64,000 bases of DNA from Flavobacterium sp. GTDB lineage: Bacteria > Bacteroidota > Bacteroidia > Flavobacteriales > Flavobacteriaceae. The position numbers and the translations under genes are program-made. Location of the stretch: positions 52,629 to 116,628 of the forward strand of contig NZ_JAMWYY010000003.1 of the NCBI RefSeq assembly GCF_024305175.1, in the 5' to 3' direction. A model generated the notes under the pieces. The model was given only the letters and a program-made list of their open reading frames with translations. It had not been told where the DNA came from and did not search any database. Of this stretch, positions 44,209 through 52,450 are shown piece after piece; positions within the stretch are counted from its first letter, which is position 1; every line of letters starts with the position of its first letter.

Positions 44209-44490
44209 TTAATTTAAAGGCATTCGTAATGTCTTATCGCAGATGTTCACTGCAGGATTACTTTTGCCTTTCGCTACATGTGAAGTACCTTCGTACGTCG
44301 CGGTACACAACGGGCCTGACGGCCTGAAATCGCATTGTACCGGCACCTCACATGGCTCGCCCGGAAGGTTTATCCATCCGGTCTCAGGAACCATTGCAGT
44401 GGCTTCTGCTCTTTCAAAGGCAAAAGCGCCCATAACTGCTGCCATTACCGCAAAAGCCGGCATGACCCTTTTTGCAAAAATTGTTTTCAT
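44209..44490 (-). CDS. DUF6520-like secreted peptide with four cysteines
   Basis: The 93-residue product starts MKTIFAKRVMPAFAVMAAVMGAFAFERAEA, an export signal, followed by a short mature part with Cys47, Cys53, Cys62 and Cys84. The opening and the GEPCEVPVQC region match the flavobacterial DUF6520 family. The spacing suggests two disulfides. The next gene upstream on this strand encodes a MauE-like membrane protein, a family tied to disulfide formation. Function unknown; signalling peptide, toxin or surface protein are all possible. Confidence 0.75.
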   Translation of the reverse strand: MKTIFAKRVMPAFAVMAAVMGAFAFERAEATAMVPETGWINLPGEPCEVPVQCDFRPSGPLCTATYEGTSHVAKGKSNPAVNICDKTLRMPLN

Positions 44491-44564
44491 AAAATAAAAA
44501 TTTAAAAGTTGGATCTACTCTGTTACAGGTTTTCGATCATCCCCTGATGCGGCCGTATTTCATT

Positions 44565-46073
44565 CTAATCCAGCAATTGGAATCTTTCCTTGTCAAGTTT
44601 ATAAAAGACTATATGGTGTTCTGTAAGGCCTACAAGAATATTTTGATATACCCTGAATGAGCGTATCTTTTCGTCCTTGTAATTATATAGGTAAAAGCTA
44701 AATTCGTAGGTCTGGTGCTTAAGGTCATACACGTCAATTATAGAGGCATCATCAAGCATATTTCCTTTTTCATAACGCCCCAATCTTTCGGATTTGACAA
44801 AGAGGTAACCGGCCGAACTGCAGCTATAATTGTTTATGATTAATGGCGGAGAGGCAATTGTCCTTACCCTGCCGCTATTTTCCCTTGCAATTGGGATTAC
44901 TGCCTGTGATATGGTATCTATCGTTTTACCCTTCACGGCATTTTTTAGCGTAAGATCGCAGCTCGAAAATTCATTGCGATAATAATATAAATACAATATC
45001 CTGTCTGATGCGGGATTGTAATGCAGCATTCCGTCAGTATCAAAAATTTCTCCTGACTGCCCCCTTAATAGCCCTTTGGCTATTTTTACAGAGCCTGTTT
45101 CTGCATCCAATACACCGACTGTGTGCTGATTGAGGGAATCAGCAATCACACTGAAAGCAAATTTTGTATCCCGGCAAGGCTCAAGTTGCTGAAAGGGATG
45201 TGTACCCTCCCAATACAGGTATGCCTGCCAGTCATCAAGGCTGCCTTTGAATATGGCTGGTTTGCCTGCATCTACCAGATAAAAATTTGATCCGTCAATC
45301 CTTACTTTTGGAGCGGTCAGGCGAAGCCTTGACGCATTCGGTAACTCTATTTTTGCAACGGAAAGCTGATCAGTATTTGTGTTGACCTCCAGGACATGGG
45401 ACGGTGCCGTGGTATTCCCCAAATAAATTTTACCATCACGTTCTCCGGCTATATAATAGGAATTATATTCTATCTCAAATCCCTTCCATAAACTTGTCGG
45501 GTCATGGGGATATCGTCTTATGAACGCATTATTACGATGGGTCTCTTGTTCCGAAAAATAATATAGCGAAATTACTGTCATTGTAGCTGCTATCCCTATT
45601 ATTGCCATAACAGAAAAAACTTTCCTCGGGTTATTGAGATATGCTGGCAACTGCACTTTAGGATATAAGAAGACTGCACCGATTGCCAGTAACAGGAATG
45701 CAAGATTAAAAACCAAATGCTCCCACCAACCCAGTTTTGAAAGTATGCCGCCACAGGAGCAGGGAATAAAAGAACTCCAGTTCAGTATTATGATTATATA
45801 TACAGTGAAGCTGCACATAAGGGCAAAAGCTATCAGCAATCCGTAAAACCTGAAGCTGTAGTGAAGCAAGCAGGCTGAGGCAACTATTTCAGTACCGATT
45901 ACAGCGATTGGGACTATTTCTGCAAATGCACTTAAAAGTGGTGATTTTGCTATTTCAATTATGAAATGTTCGTAATCCAGAAGTTTACTTACCGCAGCAT
46001 ATACAAAAAGCAGGATGTAAAGCCAACAGACCGTATCCACTATTAACCCCTTTACTTTTGGTGATGGTTTCAT
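44565..46073 (-). CDS. MauE/DoxX-like membrane protein with large extracytoplasmic domain
   Basis: With ATG 46073 the product has 502 residues. The first 155 or so form four membrane helices of the MauE type, starting VDTVCWLYILLFVYAAVSKLLDYEHF and holding the cysteine pair PCSCGG (C105, C107). A fifth helix (about 165-185) leads to a beta-rich domain of about 300 residues. Repeated strand units there (GERDGKIYLGNTTAPSHVLEVNTNTDQ) suggest a propeller. MauE is needed for disulfide formation in methylamine dehydrogenase, so a redox role on the neighbouring four-cysteine peptide is plausible. The frame to 46163 adds an unsupported N-terminus. Confidence 0.72.
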   Translation of the reverse strand: MKPSPKVKGLIVDTVCWLYILLFVYAAVSKLLDYEHFIIEIAKSPLLSAFAEIVPIAVIGTEIVASACLLHYSFRFYGLLIAFALMCSFTVYIIIILNWSSFIPCSCGGILSKLGWWEHLVFNLAFLLLAIGAVFLYPKVQLPAYLNNPRKVFSVMAIIGIAATMTVISLYYFSEQETHRNNAFIRRYPHDPTSLWKGFEIEYNSYYIAGERDGKIYLGNTTAPSHVLEVNTNTDQLSVAKIELPNASRLRLTAPKVRIDGSNFYLVDAGKPAIFKGSLDDWQAYLYWEGTHPFQQLEPCRDTKFAFSVIADSLNQHTVGVLDAETGSVKIAKGLLRGQSGEIFDTDGMLHYNPASDRILYLYYYRNEFSSCDLTLKNAVKGKTIDTISQAVIPIARENSGRVRTIASPPLIINNYSCSSAGYLFVKSERLGRYEKGNMLDDASIIDVYDLKHQTYEFSFYLYNYKDEKIRSFRVYQNILVGLTEHHIVFYKLDKERFQLLD

Positions 46074-46177
46074 TTGCTTCCATATAGTATATCCATTGGC
46101 TAAATTAATCTTGCTTGCGCCTTTCGCTGGTGCAAAAAAGTGCCTGAAAATTTCAAGAAACAATCCATTCCATAAAT

Positions 46178-46208
46178 AAAAAAGGAAGTTACTTCGAACT
46201 TCCTTTTA
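46178..46208 (-). terminator. Terminator of the 105-residue gene
   Basis: AAAAGGAAGTT (46180-46190) and AACTTCCTTTT (46197-46207) form an 11-base stem with loop ACTTCG. On the minus strand it is followed by TTTTATTTAT. Confidence 0.75.
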
Positions 46209-46214
46209 TCATTG

Positions 46215-46532
46215 TCATTTCTTATTAGGATTGCTGAGCTGCAATAATTTTTCACTCAGCTCTACAAGGCCTGCCCGCTGTAGGCAATCGGTCCCCAATC
46301 CTTTCAATTCCGTTAGGGTTTCCTCAGACGCACTTGCAAATAGGAACAACTCCCCCTCGCCTTTTTTTGAAACCCCATGCTCTATAACCTGGTGCAGTAA
46401 AAGCACCGTTTTTCGCGAAATACGCAGGTCAATCTTAACGGCTTCATTCATCCCCGGGCTGCTCAAGATCGTATCGAACACCTGGGCCACTTCATTTGTT
46501 GTCAGCATACTTTTCAGATTAAAATTAGACAT
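46215..46532 (-). CDS. Small conserved hypothetical protein
   Basis: The 105-residue protein (MSNFNLKSMLTTNEVAQVFDTILSSPGMNEAVKIDLRIS...) is soluble and helical with no signal peptide. No family was named, but the text is regular, the gene has its own terminator and the frame is not a shadow. Its place between SusC-cluster genes and the mobilisation block is typical of small element genes. Confidence 0.55.
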   Translation of the reverse strand: MSNFNLKSMLTTNEVAQVFDTILSSPGMNEAVKIDLRISRKTVLLLHQVIEHGVSKKGEGELFLFASASEETLTELKGLGTDCLQRAGLVELSEKLLQLSNPNKK

Positions 46533-46639
46533 TCGTTTAGGTAAAAATACTACGTCTTTCCTAAATAAGCTTAATCATAATTTACCCTGAAAATCCCATC
46601 ATCAAATGAATTTTTTACATAGTGGAACACCTTTGTACG

Positions 46640-46900
46640 AAACAGAAAGATCGAAGCGCAAAACCTTCGCGCTGCTCCAGGATTTGCCCTGGTATCGGTG
46701 AAAACGGATACCTCCGTAACACTGCGCCATCCACTTTCACAAGCTTATATCAACATTGAAAACTGCTGAAAATTCGGGTTGCTTCCAAAGATTGCCCTCC
46801 TTTGGTGCAATCGGCAAGATGAACGGTTGTATCACAACCGGATCTTGCCGCCCTTTCCTCGGGACTCGGGGGGCGGTTGCTCCCTGCATAATTTGCAGGA
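46640..46900. other. Noncoding block of serial hairpins
   Basis: The 371 bases from 46533 to 46903 hold no convincing gene but several dyads: AGCGC/GCGCT (near 46655-46673), GGTATC/GATACC (46691-46712) and GATTGC/GCAATC (46790-46812). A nested pair follows, CGGCAAGAT (46812-46820) with ATCTTGCCG (46842-46850) enclosing CGGTTGT (46824-46830) with ACAACCG (46834-46840). Last is CCTGCA/TGCAGG (46883-46899). This could be a structured RNA, a transfer origin or a single-strand replication origin. Confidence 0.5.
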
Positions 46901-46903
46901 TAT

Positions 46904-49900
46904 TTAAAGCAATTCAGCTATACTATCAATTATCTTTTCTATTTCTATGGAGTCGATTCCTTCCGTAGGGCTTTCCGTCGTCGTAAACAATGTTTGATTT
47001 ATAACTAAACCATTTTGCTGATAGAAAAGCCTCTTTTTTTCCCAATCTTGTTTATAGGTGGGTATGGACATCATTCCCAAGTGCTCGAGTATTATAATAT
47101 CTCCCGCCGCGTCCATAAATGTAAAATCAGGTATCCTTTTTTGACCGTCAGCACTTTCATATTCCCTTTCATACTCGAAATCAAGGCCCTTTTCAATGAG
47201 CATATTTGCAATAATCACCTCTGATTTGCTGCGTACAATCAGGCCTTCTTTCTTCGTCTTGTGAATAAGTCCTGATGCATATGGCACACTATTTCTCTCG
47301 TCTCGTACCGATGCCTGAAATAGGTTACTGTTGCGTTTTGAGGTTACGGAATATTGTGGTTTTGACAAGTTTAGTATCCAATGCGGAGAATCACCTTCGA
47401 CCAGCAATATTAACTTCTTCTTGGCCCTTGTTAATGCAGTATATATCAACTCCCTTGATATTAATTTTCCCGTCTTTGGCAGGATAAGAAAGACATAATC
47501 AAAATCACTTCCCTGGCTCTTATGGATTGTTATGGCGTAAGCTAATTCAAGATTTGCTTTATCGGTGTCATTATTGCCTTGGCCTTTATAACCATAGGTA
47601 TCGTTGTTGTCAATCCCGGAAAAAACAACATTGGCATAACCTTTATTCAGACCTTTTACCACACCCAATTGACCGTTTGAAATCTGTTGTTCCATACCTG
47701 AAGGATAACCATCTATCTTTTCGTTTGCAGTCTGTATGACCTTATCGAATAGACCTATTTTGTAATCCCCGATATTGACGGTCAATCTTTTACCGGATTT
47801 GAATTGCTGCTGGAATTTACGGTTAAGGTTGAACGCTCCCCAAAAGGGTGCCTTTACGGGAGTCAGTAACTGAAAAGCCTCCACTTTTTTGGTATCGATT
47901 CCGTCTGGAGAGATGCCTATAAAAGTATTTAAGGAATGGTAATCACTATCGTCACTGAGATTCAGGACCTGCACAACTGAAGTATTTAGCAGTCTATATA
48001 AGTCCTGCTCATCTTTCCAGCAGTGGAGCTGTAGGTCGTTGAGTCTGGTATTATCACCCAAACGTGAGAAAATATCATCAGCATTTTTGGTGGGCTTAAT
48101 GCCGGAATACCATGAGGCAAGGGTAAGTGTGTCTGAATCATTGCCGGAAACCGTCCTGACAACCTCTTGCAATCTCGCCAATGCATTGCTTGCCTCATAA
48201 TCCATATCAACTGCCTTAAGGGATTCCAAATAAGAACATATATCTGCAAAGGGACGGCCTGCTCCTATAGGAGGCAGTTGGAACGGATCACCTACTAAAA
48301 TTATACGTTTTACATGTGCGGGGTCTAACGCTTGTAAAACAGCATATAGATCGTCCACAGTGAGCATGGAACATTCATCAATCACAATGTTTTGCTCGGC
48401 CTTATATTTATCCTGACCCGTAAACTTAGGCTTAAGCCGAACCCAGTCAAAGCGCTTCTGCTTAGATAAAAATTGCGCAATGGTTAATGCCTGGCTTCCC
48501 TTTCCTGCCATTTTTTCTAATTTAACCCTTGCCTTGCCTGTCGGGGCGAGTAAAAGTACACCTTCACTTTTTAAGCTTTGGCTGCCAAACAAAGCGCCCA
48601 TGACTGTTGTTTTCCCTGTACCGGCAGGACCATGAAGGATGGATAATTTCCTCCCTGTAATTTTTTGCAGCGCCGCCACCTGGTCCTTAAGCGCTGCTAT
48701 ATGCCGGTCATTATTTTGGTCAAACAGAATATCGTTAGCATGGATCGTTTTCTTTACCAGACTCTCCCAATCTTCATTCAAATCAGGCAACACTTTTTTA
48801 GCCCGGGCCAGTAACGTTTTTCGTAAATAGGCCTCTGCTTCAAAATAATGCTTGAGTTGGAAAGCATCAAGAGTATCAGAAACTATATAAGGCAGGCGCT
48901 CTTTGAAAAACTCAAGATTAGCATGCAGGTAATTTTGCGGAAGGGTAATAACCCTTTGCATGTTAAGCGTATTCACCATGGCTGTAATCTCCGTAAGGGA
49001 TTGGATAGTATCACCATTAATAGCCGCATCTTTAAGAAGGCTCGTGACGATAGCCCTTATTCTTCTCTGATCGATGGAAGATTCCACAAGTTGCGGGCTT
49101 ACGGGTGAATAGTCCCCTTGTATCGCCCTGTCTTCAAATAAACCATTATCAAGGGTTTCAACTGCGATGGGATAATGATCATTATCTCCTAAATCCTCTT
49201 CCGCTATAATATATGGATTCAGTAAAATTTCAGCATCAGAAAACATGTGCCCGCATTTTTTTCGTTGCAGGGGATCAAACCAGTTTTTAATCTGCCTGTC
49301 ACTAAGTTCAAACCGTGATAATAGATATAATAATTCTTTCCGTTCATTTGATTCGGCAAGCCACACATCGCGAAACTGAGGCAAGTCGCCGCGATACGAA
49401 GTATTACCTGTTGTCAAGTGTCCAAAAATAATATCCTCCCAGACATCCCAGGGATTATCTTTTGTCCCTAAATGATTGCCTTTGCGCAGGTCATCCTCAA
49501 GAGAATGCCCATATTGGAACCCTAAAGCTATCAGGGCATTGCCAAAAGACGGGAATGGGCCCATACTCTCCTTAACTTTACCAATCTGCTTATCGATCCA
49601 TAGCAGGTTATTGTCCCAGTATCCCGACACTATGCCATGATCCTTAATTCGGCTAACAATAGAGCGTAGTTTTCCCAGTAGAGACAGCATTATACTGTCG
49701 TCGATCCATGAACTTCCATAAGTGAATTTTGATATGGCCTCTTGGCTACCTGCTGTCTCCTGTAAGGTTAGTTTTATTTCATTTATTAAATCGGTCTTGG
49801 TCTTTACACCATCTATAGTATTGAGTTTAAAATCCTCTGGTAGCTGAAGGTACTCATGGTAGGGCAAAAGAACTCCCTCACTTTGTGCGTCATCAGGCCT

Positions 49901-50566
49901 GATTCCGTGGGTTATCAATCTATCCCATAACGGATAGGTATACTCCTTTTTGGAATCGTATTTTAAAATACATGATTTCTTTTTAACTGTCCCTATTCCG
50001 GCAATGAGCCTTTTGGAATCCTCATCTATGGGGTTGGCTCCCTTAAGATAGAAAATAGCAAGCGACGTTTCTTCTTTTATGGGATCGAAAAAAGTGTTGA
50101 GCAGTCCCTCCTGGGTCGTATTGCTATATACCCAAGCTGAGTCAAAGGGAGGATTAGCATCTTTTTGTATGCCAGGGTAGTTTGATAATATGTCTTTTTG
50201 GTTGGATCGGAGCATCCACCAGAAAGGAACTGCAAATGTTGTAAACGGAGGAATTGTTATCTCTGTTGGTTTTAATGCCAGATGAGGTATGTTCTTCCTG
50301 TTCGGCTGGTTATAAGGATGATTGAACAGCCGGCGATACGCATTCTTGTTCATAAATGCGCCACCTTCACTCTGACAGGGAGGAAGCCTGTCGTTTTGGA
50401 GACTATCCCAGCTTATTCCGGAATGCTCCTCTTCAAACGTTTCGTTCTTATTATCATTTATCCTGGGCAGGTGGATACAATACGTATTTTTTCCAGGATG
50501 GCTGCAAATACTGCCATTCCATTTATTATCATGCCATGCGATTCTTATTGCTATATGCTTACTCAT
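46904..50566 (-). CDS. RecD/UvrD-type helicase with C-terminal PD-(D/E)XK-like nuclease
   Basis: Starting at ATG 50566 (MSKHIAIRIAWHD) the product has 1,220 residues. The first 600 are unfamiliar. A superfamily 1 helicase core follows: Walker A LHGPAGTGKTTVMGAL, Walker B NIVIDECSMLTVDDLY, motif III-like LVGDPFQLPP and the late motif AYAITIHKSQGSDF. The last 120 residues include RSKSEVIIANMLIEKGLDFEYE, IPDFTFMDAAGDIIILEHLG, an E-D-ExL nuclease pattern like phage and Vsr-type nucleases. Such fusions are found in DNA repair and anti-phage systems. It stands alone, back to back with the mobilisation genes. Confidence 0.75.
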   Translation of the reverse strand: MSKHIAIRIAWHDNKWNGSICSHPGKNTYCIHLPRINDNKNETFEEEHSGISWDSLQNDRLPPCQSEGGAFMNKNAYRRLFNHPYNQPNRKNIPHLALKPTEITIPPFTTFAVPFWWMLRSNQKDILSNYPGIQKDANPPFDSAWVYSNTTQEGLLNTFFDPIKEETSLAIFYLKGANPIDEDSKRLIAGIGTVKKKSCILKYDSKKEYTYPLWDRLITHGIRPDDAQSEGVLLPYHEYLQLPEDFKLNTIDGVKTKTDLINEIKLTLQETAGSQEAISKFTYGSSWIDDSIMLSLLGKLRSIVSRIKDHGIVSGYWDNNLLWIDKQIGKVKESMGPFPSFGNALIALGFQYGHSLEDDLRKGNHLGTKDNPWDVWEDIIFGHLTTGNTSYRGDLPQFRDVWLAESNERKELLYLLSRFELSDRQIKNWFDPLQRKKCGHMFSDAEILLNPYIIAEEDLGDNDHYPIAVETLDNGLFEDRAIQGDYSPVSPQLVESSIDQRRIRAIVTSLLKDAAINGDTIQSLTEITAMVNTLNMQRVITLPQNYLHANLEFFKERLPYIVSDTLDAFQLKHYFEAEAYLRKTLLARAKKVLPDLNEDWESLVKKTIHANDILFDQNNDRHIAALKDQVAALQKITGRKLSILHGPAGTGKTTVMGALFGSQSLKSEGVLLLAPTGKARVKLEKMAGKGSQALTIAQFLSKQKRFDWVRLKPKFTGQDKYKAEQNIVIDECSMLTVDDLYAVLQALDPAHVKRIILVGDPFQLPPIGAGRPFADICSYLESLKAVDMDYEASNALARLQEVVRTVSGNDSDTLTLASWYSGIKPTKNADDIFSRLGDNTRLNDLQLHCWKDEQDLYRLLNTSVVQVLNLSDDSDYHSLNTFIGISPDGIDTKKVEAFQLLTPVKAPFWGAFNLNRKFQQQFKSGKRLTVNIGDYKIGLFDKVIQTANEKIDGYPSGMEQQISNGQLGVVKGLNKGYANVVFSGIDNNDTYGYKGQGNNDTDKANLELAYAITIHKSQGSDFDYVFLILPKTGKLISRELIYTALTRAKKKLILLVEGDSPHWILNLSKPQYSVTSKRNSNLFQASVRDERNSVPYASGLIHKTKKEGLIVRSKSEVIIANMLIEKGLDFEYEREYESADGQKRIPDFTFMDAAGDIIILEHLGMMSIPTYKQDWEKKRLFYQQNGLVINQTLFTTTESPTEGIDSIEIEKIIDSIAELL

Positions 50567-50777
50567 AATTTCTAAACTATTAAGCTCTAAAAATAGCGAA
50601 CTTTTTAACATTCGCGGCTATAATATGTAAGGCTTTCCTGTTATTTATAAAAAACTCTACAGATAGTAAATGATTTTTTTATGCTCTTAATTGTTCAAAA
50701 CTACTCAGGTCATGTGCATAATTTACCCATGATTGTTTCTTTATCTGATGTTGCATAATTTCGGGTATTACTGTGAG

Positions 50778-51182
50778 ATGACAAAGGATAATGGAATGGG
50801 AACAGATCAAAATAACAGGACAAAATGGATACATTTAAGACTCTCCCCATCGGAATATCGAGCCATACAAAGCAGGTACCAAAAGACCACATGCCGTAAT
50901 TTCAGCCAGTATGCCCGTGCCGCTTTGTTGGATCGGCCAATAGTCACTACCTATCGAAATGTTTCACAGGACGATCTGTTGCAGGAGATGGTAGTATTCA
51001 ACCGGGAACTGAATGCCATAGGGAATAATGTCAATCAATCGGTCAAAAGGCTGCATACGCTTCAGGAACATGAAACCTCCTCATGGGCGGTACAATATTC
51101 CGTTACCTCTGCCAGGCTCGAGGAAAAAATACTGGAAGCCAAAACACTGTTGAATGTGATTGCCGAGCGATGGTTGCGGTAA
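50778..51182 (+). CDS. MobC-like relaxosome accessory protein
   Basis: Starting at ATG 50778 (MTKDNGMGTDQNNRT) the 134-residue product has a ribbon-helix-helix N-terminal part (WIHLRLSPSEYRAIQSRYQKTTCRNFSQYARAALL) and the typical MobC stretch NRELNAIGNNVNQSVKRLHTL. MobC proteins bind the transfer origin and help the relaxase open it. It overlaps the relaxase start by 13 bases. The transfer origin is expected within or just upstream of 50567-50777. Confidence 0.85.
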   Translation: MTKDNGMGTDQNNRTKWIHLRLSPSEYRAIQSRYQKTTCRNFSQYARAALLDRPIVTTYRNVSQDDLLQEMVVFNRELNAIGNNVNQSVKRLHTLQEHETSSWAVQYSVTSARLEEKILEAKTLLNVIAERWLR

Positions 51183-52435
51183 TAAAGGTAAGCAGTTCCA
51201 TACACCGGATACTGAACTATAATGAGAATAAGGTAAGCGAGAAAAAAGCAGTGTGCCTGACAGGTGAAAACTTTCCGGGGGAAGCGTCGAAGCTGTCCTT
51301 TAATGCGAAGCTGAATTACTTTCTCAGGCGTATGGAACTTAACACTAATGCCCGTCGCAACAGCATCCACATCTCGCTGAATTTCGATCCTTCTGAGAAA
51401 AACCTTCAATCAGAAAAGCTTACCGCGATTGCGGCGGAGTACATGAAAGATATCGGTTTTGGTAACCAGCCGTATCTGGTCTACCGGCACTTTGACGCGG
51501 GGCATCCGCACCTGCACCTGGTCAGCACGAATATCCAGCCAAATGGCAGCAGGATTGACCTGCATCATTTGGGAATCCGCAAATCAGAGCCGGCGCGAAA
51601 AAGGATTGAGGAAGTTTTCGAACTGGTTAAGGCGCAGGATAAAAACAGGCCCCGCCTCAACGTGGAAAAAGCAGGCACTAAGGCGGTAACATACGGCAAA
51701 TCAGATACCCGTTCAGCCATACAGAATGTTCTGGAGGCTGTATTGGACCGGTATAAATATACCAGCCTTCATGAGTTGAATGCCGTACTGGGACTTTACA
51801 ATATCAGGGCGGAATGCGGCGCAAAAGGCTCGCGGATGGAGAAGCACAAAGGGCTATACTACCGTATTCTCGATGGGCAGGGCAAGCCGGTGGGCATACC
51901 GGTTAAGGCAAGCTTATTTTACAGCAGCCCGACACTGGCCAGGCTTGAAGCCAAATTCGCGCGCAACAGGATTAACGGGAGCACGAATATGGCAAGGATC
52001 AGAAACCTTATTGACTTTCAGGCCGCTGCAAAGCCAAAGCCGGACTTAAAAGGTTTAGAAGGACAACTAGCGAAAGAAGGTATTGCAATAGTACACCGTC
52101 AGAATAGCGAAGGTTTCCTTTACGGCTTAACTTATGTAGACCACAAGCCAGGTGCAGTGTTTAACGGCAGCGCACTCGGTAAACCCTACAGCGCAAAGGT
52201 GATGCAGGAGCGGTTTACGGTAACACCACAGGCGGTGGATAAAAACAGGACTGCTACCGGGAAGCAACTGGAACATATAGCTGCCAGCCTTTCGGAAAGC
52301 AATCCTCTGGAAGCTGGAATATTAAAGGAAATTGCAGGGTTGCTCGGTTCGCTGACAAGCGTTGAGCATACCGCTGACTATGTATCCAAGCACTACAAAA
52401 GAAAGAAGAAAAGAAGAAAGAGAGGAACTTCATAA
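51170..52435 (+). CDS. Relaxase / mobilisation nuclease (MobB type)
   Basis: The start at ATG 51170 (MVAVIKVSSSIHRILNYNENKV) gives 421 residues. A HUH-type motif HPHLHLVSTN lies near residue 115, with the candidate catalytic Tyr in LNYNENKV near the start, as in Bacteroides mobilisation relaxases. It nicks one strand at the transfer origin and leads it to the coupling protein. The C-terminus is very basic (KRKKKRRKRG). It sits between MobC and the coupling protein. Confidence 0.9.
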   Translation: MVAVIKVSSSIHRILNYNENKVSEKKAVCLTGENFPGEASKLSFNAKLNYFLRRMELNTNARRNSIHISLNFDPSEKNLQSEKLTAIAAEYMKDIGFGNQPYLVYRHFDAGHPHLHLVSTNIQPNGSRIDLHHLGIRKSEPARKRIEEVFELVKAQDKNRPRLNVEKAGTKAVTYGKSDTRSAIQNVLEAVLDRYKYTSLHELNAVLGLYNIRAECGAKGSRMEKHKGLYYRILDGQGKPVGIPVKASLFYSSPTLARLEAKFARNRINGSTNMARIRNLIDFQAAAKPKPDLKGLEGQLAKEGIAIVHRQNSEGFLYGLTYVDHKPGAVFNGSALGKPYSAKVMQERFTVTPQAVDKNRTATGKQLEHIAASLSESNPLEAGILKEIAGLLGSLTSVEHTADYVSKHYKRKKKRRKRGTS

Positions 52436-52450
52436 TACAGGAACAATGTT

